From NCBI GenBank assembly GCA_903921455.1, contig CAIXPZ010000093.1:1-13158 (forward strand): a stretch of 13,158 bases of DNA, given 5' to 3'. Each line of letters opens with the position of its first letter. Position 1 is the stretch's first letter. Positions 6,583 through 12,093 of this stretch are shown in pieces. This DNA is from an uncultured Verrucomicrobia subdivision 3 bacterium (GTDB lineage: Bacteria > Verrucomicrobiota > Verrucomicrobiae > Limisphaerales > UBA11358). Both the position numbers and the translations under genes were made by a program. The notes under the pieces were generated by a model, which saw only the letters and a program-made list of their open reading frames with translations, did not search any database and had not been told where the DNA came from.

Positions 6583-7992
6583 TTATGAAGGCCCGTCCGG
6601 CACGGACTTGTAAAACTCAATGGCCTCCGGCGACACATGGACGCCCTTAAACCATTCCTTGAAATTCAAACCGGCCAGCGACCGCACCCGCGACACCGCC
6701 ACATAAGCCTGTCCCGGCTCGCGCGCGGCGCGGATGTCCAGAAACGCCGCGTCCAGCGTCAGCCCTTGCGCCTTATGGATCGTCATGGCCCACGCCAGCC
6801 TCAACGGAAATTGACTAAACGTGGCCGAGTCTGAATCCTGCGAGTCGTAGCGCCAAACGAACCGCTCAACCTCAATCACCGCGCCGGTCTTGGCCTTCAC
6901 CAGAACGGTGTCGGGCCGAATCTCCAAGACCGTGCCAAGTTGGCCGTTGACGTAAACGGGTTGGTCGCCCCCACGCGCTGCGTGGACACCGGGCGCGGAC
7001 CGGTTCACGGTGAACATCACCAGCGCCCCCGGCTTGAGCTGGAGGATTTCCGGCGTCAGCAGATTTTTCGTGAGAAATTCCCGCTGATGGTCGGGCCCGG
7101 ATTGTTGCGCCTCCAAAACGGTTTCGTCGCCGCCCAGGTCCGAGAGCTGGAAATGATTCCACTTGTCCACTTGCACGTTGTGCGTGAACAGCCGCGTCAT
7201 CGCCGACGGCGGATTGCTGCGCACGCGCGATTGCAGAATGCGCGCCGTGTCGCCCCACACGCGACCGACGCGAAAATCCGCCAGCGCCCGGACAAACCCC
7301 GGCTCATCCTGCCGCCGGACCCGTTCCAAAACGAACGTGCGGAACTCCGCCGCCGCCCACGCCGGCGATTGAAACGACCAATCGTATGGCTCTGTTTCGC
7401 CTTTTCTGACTGGCGGCAACTGGAGGAAATCGCCGGTGGCAATCACTTGGCACCCGCCGAAAGGGACATCACGACCCCGCAGCCGGCGGAACAGAAATTC
7501 GACGAACTCAAATTGGCGCCCCGGCAGCATGGAGATTTCATCAATCACCAGCACCTCGCAGCGGCGCACGCGATTGAACCCCGCGAGAATGGACCGACGC
7601 GGATCGCGTTGCAGTTGGTTGAAGTAATCTTCGTTCGACTGGCCGGCGGCGGGACCAATCAGCATCCCGCAGAAACGGTGAATCGTCATGCCGCCCACAT
7701 TCAGCGCCGCCACGCCGGTCGGCGCGGTCACGCTCACCCGCTTCAACGATTCACTGATGAAACGCCGCAGTTGCGTGCTCTTGCCCGTGCCGCCCGCGCC
7801 GGTCAGGAAACAATTCCGCCCGGCCTGCGCCGCCGCGTGGAAAAGATTCTCCGGCGTCAGCGCAGCGGCCGCCCGCGCCTCAAATTCCGCGTCAGATGGT
7901 AGCACCCGCGTCTCGCGGGTATTTTTCGGCGTCTCGCCGAAAAACTCCGCTGGACCTTCGGCGTTGAATGATGACTGTTGAATGCTGCTCAT
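6583..7992 (-). CDS. PIF1/RecD2-like ATP-dependent DNA helicase
   Basis: SF1 helicase expected to unwind DNA 5'-3' in replication or recombination. In the 469-aa protein, Walker A is GAGGTGKST (residues 65-73), motif Ia TAPTGVAALNVGG (89-101), Walker B VLVIDEISML (147-156) and motif III near ATGDFLQLPP. The C-terminal half ends with AMTIHKAQGLTLD and QAYVAVSRV, the UvrD/RecD-type 2B and motif VI region. The ATG at 7992 is one base after the stop of a 48-aa gene. Residues 17-32 are encoded by a REP-like palindromic element that has read through in frame, so the first 30-odd residues are probably not part of the ancestral domain. No ATG is available between the element and the ATPase core. Confidence 0.92.
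   Translation of the reverse strand: MSSIQQSSFNAEGPAEFFGETPKNTRETRVLPSDAEFEARAAAALTPENLFHAAAQAGRNCFLTGAGGTGKSTQLRRFISESLKRVSVTAPTGVAALNVGGMTIHRFCGMLIGPAAGQSNEDYFNQLQRDPRRSILAGFNRVRRCEVLVIDEISMLPGRQFEFVEFLFRRLRGRDVPFGGCQVIATGDFLQLPPVRKGETEPYDWSFQSPAWAAAEFRTFVLERVRRQDEPGFVRALADFRVGRVWGDTARILQSRVRSNPPSAMTRLFTHNVQVDKWNHFQLSDLGGDETVLEAQQSGPDHQREFLTKNLLTPEILQLKPGALVMFTVNRSAPGVHAARGGDQPVYVNGQLGTVLEIRPDTVLVKAKTGAVIEVERFVWRYDSQDSDSATFSQFPLRLAWAMTIHKAQGLTLDAAFLDIRAAREPGQAYVAVSRVRSLAGLNFKEWFKGVHVSPEAIEFYKSVPDGPS
7897..7944. repeat. REP-like palindromic element, in-frame inside the helicase gene
   Basis: A 24-bp string at 7897-7920 contains GTAG (7899-7902) followed by the hairpin ACCCGCG-TCT-CGCGGGT. 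A second hairpin, TTTTTCGGCG-TCT-CGCCGAAAAA (7922-7944), follows at once. The 24-bp string recurs identically at 9185-9208. GTAG next to a short palindrome is the hallmark of REP sequences moved by RAYT (REP-associated tyrosine) transposases. Here the element contributes helicase residues 17-32 without a frameshift. Confidence 0.65.
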
Positions 7993-7993
7993 T

Positions 7994-8140
7994 TCAGTTG
8001 CGGTGATTGTTTTGCCAAGCCATCAGGCGACGGAACTGGCGCATTTTTTCCCGCCGGCAATGCGCCGCCAGCCGGTTCAAAGTCCAAAGATTTAAACGGT
8101 CCAGGAATCGGAACCAGATTTCGTCCAATTTTTTGTTCAT
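7994..8140 (-). CDS. 48-aa small phage protein
   Basis: A short frame from ATG 8140 to TGA 7994. Three things support it: the start overlaps the stop of the 105-aa gene as ATGA, a GGAGG Shine-Dalgarno sequence lies seven bases upstream (8148-8152 on the plus strand), and its stop is one base before the helicase ATG. The product begins MNKKLDEIWFRFLDRLN and is basic, rich in Arg, Leu, Trp and Asn, probably helical. No family is recognised. The tight coupling on both sides makes chance unlikely. Confidence 0.62.
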   Translation of the reverse strand: MNKKLDEIWFRFLDRLNLWTLNRLAAHCRREKMRQFRRLMAWQNNHRN

Positions 8141-8454
8141 ATTAACGCCTCCAGCGCCTTGTTGATTTCCTCATTCGCCCACTCTTGGAGTTGCTTCAGC
8201 GCCAGCCGCGTCAGTGCCTGGGACCAGTCCGGTTCGTCAAAAAGCACCATCTGGCCCGCCGCCTCATCTTGTTGCAAGCGCTCGATGAGTAGTTGTCTCG
8301 CATCGTCGGGCGAGGCATATCCGAGCGACTCCGCGAACTCCGTCAGACATTCGTGCTCGGTTTTAAGATAGGCCGCTTGTTGTTCCGCCAGCCGTTTGCT
8401 GATGTTGCGGATGGCCCGTTTTTGCTTGGCCGTTAATTTGAGTTGTGGGTGCAT
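8137..8454 (-). CDS. Hypothetical 105-aa helical phage protein
   Basis: The ATG at 8454 has a good AAGGAA Shine-Dalgarno sequence about five bases upstream, one of the few in this block. The protein is predicted mostly helical: a basic N-terminus (KLTAKQKRAIRNISKRLAEQQAAY), a central acidic stretch (SPDDARQLLIERLQQDEAAGQ), the segment MVLFDEPDW at about residues 68-76, and a C-terminal amphipathic helix. QMVLFDEPDW loosely recalls a peptide binding motif, perhaps for a sliding clamp, but this is a guess. No family is recognised. The stop overlaps the 48-aa gene. Confidence 0.65.
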   Translation of the reverse strand: MHPQLKLTAKQKRAIRNISKRLAEQQAAYLKTEHECLTEFAESLGYASPDDARQLLIERLQQDEAAGQMVLFDEPDWSQALTRLALKQLQEWANEEINKALEALI

Positions 8455-8475
8455 GTCGTTCCTTTTCCATTTTCA

Positions 8476-8509
8476 TTTCAGCTTTCAGCGTTCAGCGTTT
8501 CAGCGTTTC
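8476..8509. repeat. Tandem TTTCAGCG-type short repeat
   Basis: About four 7-8-bp units (TTTCAGC, TTTCAGCG, TTCAGCG, TTTCAGCG) fill most of the 58-bp gap between the exonuclease stop and the 105-aa gene. Related TTCAGCC/TTCAGCG strings recur upstream of the regulator gene at 11871-12020. It may be slippage-derived filler. Confidence 0.6.
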
Positions 8510-8512
8510 CTC

Positions 8513-9172
8513 TCACACCACCACGCCCAGCACGTCGGCCACCTTGGCAGTGAGTTCGATGTCGTTGCGCAAATACGCCTCCGCCTTCGCCCGGTCGCTC
8601 TGCCACAGTTCCGCGAAGGCTTTGCCATCGCCATTCTTGGCCCCGACGCCCAGATGCTTGGCGATGGTGTCCAACGACCCTCTGGCCTGCCGGTCGCCGA
8701 GCTGCCACGCATCGCGCAAGTCAACCACCTGGTCGCCCCAGTAGCGCCCGCGCCGGATGCCGAACGGCACCGCGATGCGATGCTTCCACGACCGCCGGAT
8801 CAGAAACGGCAGGTCGAAGTTGCAAATGTTGAACCCGATGAGCGGATTGATGCGGCCCATCTCGCCGCGCGCGGCTGCCCAGAACTCGCGCAGCGTCTGC
8901 GCTTCATCCTCGTGCCCGATGATGGAAAACCCATCCGTCTCCAGGTCGAGGATGCCGATGGCGATCACCCGGCCCGTGAGCGGGTCCAGCGCCGCCTTGT
9001 CGAAAAAGTCGCGGCGATGATTCGCCAGGGCTTCCGCGATTTTCTGCGCGGCTTTTTCGGGGCCGAGGTTGCCGCACTTCACTTCCGCCGGGTCGAACGG
9101 TGGGAGTAGCGCTGATAATTCGCTTTCCGCCAAAGGCCCGGTTTCCACGTCAAAAATATTCGTCCGTTGCAT
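8513..9172 (-). CDS. DEDDy-type 3'-5' exonuclease (DnaQ/PolB-exo-like)
   Basis: Expected to remove nucleotides from DNA 3' ends, in proofreading or recombination. In the 219-aa protein, Exo I is FDVETG with Asp8 and Glu10; Exo II is LIGFNICNFDLPFL with Asp120; Exo III is YLRNDIEL with Tyr200 and Asp204, the YxxxD arrangement that defines DEDDy enzymes. The region 75-110 (ILDLETDGFSIIGHEDEAQTLREFW) matches the strand-helix pattern usual between Exo I and II. It is a stand-alone exonuclease without a polymerase domain. The ATG at 9172 lacks a clear Shine-Dalgarno sequence. The 81-bp upstream gap holds a REP-like element that could affect expression. Confidence 0.88.
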   Translation of the reverse strand: MQRTNIFDVETGPLAESELSALLPPFDPAEVKCGNLGPEKAAQKIAEALANHRRDFFDKAALDPLTGRVIAIGILDLETDGFSIIGHEDEAQTLREFWAAARGEMGRINPLIGFNICNFDLPFLIRRSWKHRIAVPFGIRRGRYWGDQVVDLRDAWQLGDRQARGSLDTIAKHLGVGAKNGDGKAFAELWQSDRAKAEAYLRNDIELTAKVADVLGVVV

Positions 9173-9184
9173 AAATTTTTATTC

Positions 9185-9232
9185 TGGTAGCACCCGCGTC
9201 TCGCGGGTTGTCGGCGGCCTCCCGCCGCCGAC
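9185..9232. repeat. REP-like palindromic element, intergenic copy
   Basis: The 24-bp string at 9185-9208 is identical to 7897-7920: GTAG (9187-9190) then ACCCGCG-TCT-CGCGGGT. A second, different hairpin follows: GTCGGCGGC-CTCCC-GCCGCCGAC (9210-9232). It fills the gap between the SSB-like gene and the exonuclease gene and may terminate or pause transcription or stabilise RNA ends. Confidence 0.68.
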
Positions 9233-9253
9233 TCCCACGGACGCGAAGTTTGG

Positions 9254-10021
9254 TTAGTAGGGCACATTGTCATCGTCCGCCGGCTTCGTTGCCTGCGCGG
9301 CCTGCCACGATTCGAGCGCGGCAATGAGCCGCTTGTCATCCGCCGACGGCTTGGCGTTCGCCTTCGCCGTCGGCAGCCAATTGGCGATCAGCGCGCCCAC
9401 CTGTTCCGGCGAGAGGTCGCGCACCTCCAGCCCCTTGCACCGGCCGACGTGAATTTTCGTCGCGCCGAATTCCGTTCCGCACTCCGCACTCCCCGCTCCG
9501 CGTTCAGCAGCCGGCTCCGTGCGGCGATAGCCGCCATTGCCAGGCGTCGCTGCCTGTCCCGGACCATTGCGTGCAGGCTCTGCCTGCCGGTCCTTCATGC
9601 GGACGAATTTGCCGGAGGGCTTCAGCGGCTCCGCCGACTTGTCCGGCGTGATCAGCGCGATATTCGCGTAAACCTCGCCGTCGCTGTGCTCATGAATCAC
9701 CGTGATATGCGCCGGTTTGCCGACCAGATCTTCGGTGTCGAAAGAGACCGTCTCTTGCGGGCTCAATTCGCGCGCCATCCATTTTTTCAAGAAGGGCCGG
9801 AGCGCCGAGTTTTCGTGGTAAGAAGGCGTGAACGGCGCCGACCACACACACCAGCGCGAGCCGTCGTCCTTCGTTTCGCCGATTTCAAACACGAACCGGA
9901 ATTTTTCCTTCGGCCCGTATTGGGTCTGCACCGTTTTGAGCGGGGTCACATCCACGCAGACCGCCGACCCGGTATATTCCGGACACGGTTGGAAGTTCCC
10001 GCTATTGGTTTTGATTTTCAT
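9254..10021 (-). CDS. SSB-like single-stranded DNA-binding protein with acidic tail
   Basis: Likely coats single-stranded DNA and recruits replication and repair partners. The N-terminal 130 residues are beta-rich with alternating charged and aromatic residues (KFRFVFEIG, SRWCVWSAPF, HITVIHEH), consistent with an OB fold. A flexible linker (130-185) and a small helical block (195-243, LSPEQVGALIANWL, RLIAALESWQ) follow. The last residues, ADDDNVPY, closely mimic the SSB tip (DDDIPF) that binds partner proteins. I chose the ATG at 10021 because the fold begins there; an upstream start at 10072 would add a repetitive SKQSKQS peptide. It overlaps the resolvase end by 20 nt. The OB fold is inferred, not proven. 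Confidence 0.68.
   Translation of the reverse strand: MKIKTNSGNFQPCPEYTGSAVCVDVTPLKTVQTQYGPKEKFRFVFEIGETKDDGSRWCVWSAPFTPSYHENSALRPFLKKWMARELSPQETVSFDTEDLVGKPAHITVIHEHSDGEVYANIALITPDKSAEPLKPSGKFVRMKDRQAEPARNGPGQAATPGNGGYRRTEPAAERGAGSAECGTEFGATKIHVGRCKGLEVRDLSPEQVGALIANWLPTAKANAKPSADDKRLIAALESWQAAQATKPADDDNVPY
9471..9593. repeat. Short tandem and palindromic repeats in the SSB-like linker
   Basis: TCCGCAC-type tandem units lie at about 9471-9504. Then come GCGGC-GATA-GCCGC (9521-9534), CAGGC-GTCGCT-GCCTG (9541-9556), and GGACC/GGTCC (9561-9565/9589-9593) enclosing GCAGGC-TCT-GCCTGC (9573-9587). They encode linker residues 143-184. The TCT loop matches that of the REP-like hairpins elsewhere in the window. 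Confidence 0.55.
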
Positions 10022-10721
10022 GATGTTGCTCTGTTTGCTTTGTTTGCTCTGTTCGTTGATCCGAACCCGCACCGTGCGGGCTCGAAATTGTTTTGGGTGA
10101 ACGCTTGGGAAAAATCCGGGCCAAAAACGCCGCCGCCTCGGCTCCTTGCAGTTCCATCACGGTGCCCGTGGGGCTCGCGCCGGCTCCGCCTTGAACGGGG
10201 AGCGTGGCCGGGTTCAGGTTGGCCGACTGCGCGTCAGCGCCGTGGCCGGCAGTGGTGGCCGTCCGCAAGGACCAAGCGAGAATCAGCAGCGCGTCGGCGG
10301 TCGCCAGCGTCACCGGCAGCTGCGGAAAACGCCGTTGCGCCTCCGCCTTCAGCTTGTTTTTCCATTCCACCTTGCTGGCGCAGTTCGCCGCCGTGCCCAG
10401 CCCGAAAACTTTTTGCCACACCTGCGGCCGGACCAATGCCACCGGAATACCCAGCGCTTGCAGCAGCCCCAGAATGAAGCCGTAATGCTGGCCGAATTTA
10501 AACATCGTGGAGCCCGGCTGCGGTTTGCCCACGAACCCGCCCACCTGCTCCAGATAAGCCACCGGCACCACGCCGGACTTGGCCGCCGCGTCCCGGATGC
10601 ACCGCAGCAGTTGCAGCAAATCCCCGCCCGTCGCCGGCATCGCGCGGCAATCCACCACGCCGAAAACATTCACGGCGATGCCCCCGGCCTGGCCCGGATC
10701 AATCGTCAGCGTCACACTCAT
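10002..10721 (-). CDS. RuvC-like Holliday junction resolvase
   Basis: Expected to cleave branched DNA, resolving junctions before packaging. The 239-aa protein starts with TIDPGQAGG (Asp8), has YLEQVGG with Glu58, and TADALLILAW with Asp143, the RuvC D...E...D pattern on an RNase H-like fold. The stretch FKFGQHYGFILGLLQALGIPVALVRPQVWQKVFGL matches the core of phage and bacterial RuvC-like proteins. A fourth acidic residue next to Asp143 is not evident. The C-terminus from about residue 165 is low complexity and ends in a Gln/Thr-rich tail read through the start region of the next gene. The ATG at 10721 overlaps the HTH gene stop as ATGA. Confidence 0.85.
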   Translation of the reverse strand: MSVTLTIDPGQAGGIAVNVFGVVDCRAMPATGGDLLQLLRCIRDAAAKSGVVPVAYLEQVGGFVGKPQPGSTMFKFGQHYGFILGLLQALGIPVALVRPQVWQKVFGLGTAANCASKVEWKNKLKAEAQRRFPQLPVTLATADALLILAWSLRTATTAGHGADAQSANLNPATLPVQGGAGASPTGTVMELQGAEAAAFLARIFPKRSPKTISSPHGAGSDQRTEQTKQTEQHHENQNQ

Positions 10722-10960
10722 GGCCGGATTCCTTTCGCGCGCTCATTCAGCACCCGTTCCGCTTCCGCGCACGGAATCCGCACCAGCCGCCCAACCGGGC
10801 ACCGCCCCTCGATCTTTCCCGCCTTCCGCATCCGGTCCACCGTCCGCACCGACAGCCGCAGCACCGCCGCAAATTCGTCCCGCGTGTAGCAGAGCGGATT
10901 CACGCCGGGCGCGACCGCTGCGTTTTTTGGTGACTGTGCTTGTGTCTTCACTTTCCGCAC
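10718..10960 (-). CDS. Excisionase/MerR-like HTH protein
   Basis: Small DNA-binding protein, 80 aa. Residues 22-75 (LCYTRDEFAAVLRLSVRTVDRMRKAGKIEG, then VGRLVRIPCAEAERVLNE) fit the HTH_17 pattern: helix-turn-helix plus wing with a Gly-Arg turn. Such proteins act as phage excisionases, AlpA-like activators or early regulators. The start is a GTG at 10960; an in-frame stop lies 33 nt upstream and no ATG is available between. A GTG at 10951 is the alternative. A 166-bp upstream gap holds GTAGAAC repeats and an inverted repeat that may be its operators. The stop overlaps the resolvase ATG. Confidence 0.78.
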   Translation of the reverse strand: MRKVKTQAQSPKNAAVAPGVNPLCYTRDEFAAVLRLSVRTVDRMRKAGKIEGRCPVGRLVRIPCAEAERVLNERAKGIRP

Positions 10961-10996
10961 GGTATGCCCGCCGGAATTTGAACGCCACAGTTACCC

Positions 10997-11097
10997 AAGT
11001 AGAACGTGCGCGCATTTTTAACCCAATGTTTACGGGCCTGAAAACCGATAAGTAGAACAGGGTAGAACAAACAAATTGACGGCGAATGAACCCTGTT
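10997..11097. promoter_or_regulatory. GTAGAAC repeats and AACAGGGT inverted repeat upstream of the HTH gene
   Basis: GTAGAAC occurs at 10999-11005, 11052-11058 and 11062-11068; the last two are 10 bp apart, one helical turn. A perfect 8-bp inverted repeat AACAGGGT (11056-11063) / ACCCTGTT (11090-11097) overlaps the last two copies. These lie between the 188-aa gene and the HTH gene. They could be operators or the stem of a terminator for the upstream gene; a run of T is not seen in the leftward direction. Confidence 0.4.
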
Positions 11098-11126
11098 TAA
11101 AAAATCCGCGAGGTGGGGAAGGCGGG

Positions 11127-11693
11127 CTAGAAAACCGCGAGATAATATTTGCGGTTCCGGCCGGCGGCGTGAATGAGAGCTTTGCGAAGGGTTTGAAACT
11201 TTCCGGTGTGGTCTTTGAAGTAGTGGTCGATTTTGATATCCGCTGATCTGAGGTAAGGCCCGTGCTGGCAGACATACTTGTCAATTCCCGTGACGAGGTG
11301 CCGCGCCCGTCTTCTGGTGAAGGCGCCGTGCTTCACCAGATATTTTATACAGAGCCGGATCCGCGGCCGCTCCCGCAGATCGTAATGCACCCCCGCCACC
11401 CATACCTCCGAGAAGTCCTCCAGATACCGCAGCTTCCCGATTTCCCAATGTGCCGCCGCCGCGTGCGGCTCCGTTTCCTGCACGTTCACCGTTTTTACTT
11501 TCGGTGCCGGCTTGATCCCGCCCGCCTGCGTCAGGCCCGACATTCGGCCCAGCGCCAGCGGCACCACCACCAGCAGCACACCCAGTTTCGCCAGCTTTCG
11601 GGACCGCTTGTTCTTCACCAGAATCTGCGACACCTCCGCCTCCGTTGTGAACACAACGGGCACGGAGTCCGGGTCTGGAAAGTTCTTAGGCAC
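11127..11693 (-). CDS. Hypothetical 188-aa protein, first gene of the leftward block
   Basis: No family is recognised. The N-terminus is charged (TEAEVSQILVKNKRSRKLAK), followed by a hydrophobic stretch at about 37-49 (LGVLLVVVPLALG) that could be a membrane anchor or buried helix. Residues 80-188 are rich in basic, His and aromatic residues and read as a compact domain (IRLCIKYLVKHGAFTRRRARHL, SADIKIDHYFKD, TLRKALIHAAGRNRKYYL), suggestive of a winged-helix-like or nucleic-acid-binding fold. The start is GTG at 11693; no ATG serves. A TTGACA box lies at 11748-11743 upstream. It is separated from the rest of the block by 166 bp, so it may be a host or control gene rather than part of the operon. 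Confidence 0.6.
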   Translation of the reverse strand: MPKNFPDPDSVPVVFTTEAEVSQILVKNKRSRKLAKLGVLLVVVPLALGRMSGLTQAGGIKPAPKVKTVNVQETEPHAAAAHWEIGKLRYLEDFSEVWVAGVHYDLRERPRIRLCIKYLVKHGAFTRRRARHLVTGIDKYVCQHGPYLRSADIKIDHYFKDHTGKFQTLRKALIHAAGRNRKYYLAVF

Positions 11694-12093
11694 AAATCCA
11701 ACGGGTTTCTGATTCCTGAAAAATCGCGGACGCGCCCCGGTCTGTCAAATAATAGATTGTTGCAATGCGTTGCAAACAAGCGTGTTGCGATGTATTTTTC
11801 GCCGGTTTAGCGCCATTTTCCCGCCGGATTCACCCCGTTTTTGCCGTTTTAGTCAGTCATCCGTTTCCGCGCCATTCAGCCGGTGGCTCCGTCGTCGCAA
11901 TGGTTTTAACTTCAGCCATTTGCCGCCCTCGGCCGGTTGGTTTCCGGCCGCTTTTCCCGCGCCATTCAGCCGCCGGCGGATGCGGCGTTCAGCGGCCCTT
12001 GTCGCAGCCGTTCAGCCGGTTGATTTCGTCCCGGTCAGCGTGCAAAAAAAACTTCCAAATTTATCCGCCGCTTATCACCATGCCCCCATACCT
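11694..12093. other. Divergent intergenic region
   Basis: About 400 bp between the leftward block and the rightward regulator. It holds the TTGACA/GTTGCAA control elements on its left side and several TTCAGCC/TTCAGCG strings on its right, including CCGCGCCATTCAGCCG at 11867-11882 and again at 11957-11972, exactly 90 bp apart; a shorter GCGCCATT also occurs at 11810-11817. An open frame continues through this region into the regulator, but its composition (Phe, Ser, Arg, Pro-rich) does not look like protein. Confidence 0.5.
11720..11790 (-). promoter_or_regulatory. Putative leftward promoter with GTTGCAA operator repeats
   Basis: A perfect -35 TTGACA reads leftward from 11748 to 11743; 17 bp on is a poor -10 (GATTTT, 11725-11720). 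Another -10-like TATTAT lies just upstream of the TTGACA. Upstream are GTTGCAA at 11759-11765 and 11769-11775 and GTTGCGA at 11784-11790. The first two form a near-perfect dyad, TTGTTGCAA / TTGCAAACAA. This is a plausible binding site for a regulator, perhaps the divergently encoded SorC-like protein. Confidence 0.4.

Noticed and set aside
6940..7902. 320-aa rightward open frame
   Set aside because: It is antisense to the PIF1-like helicase and shows no domain.
9449..10477. 342-aa rightward open frame
   Set aside because: It is antisense to the SSB-like and resolvase genes, is Arg/Ala/Pro-rich, and carries no recognisable motif.
11770..12093. N-terminal extension of the regulator by 108 residues
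   Set aside because: The extension is Phe/Ser/Arg/Pro-rich, built over TTCAGCC repeats, and SorC-type similarity begins only after ATG 12094.
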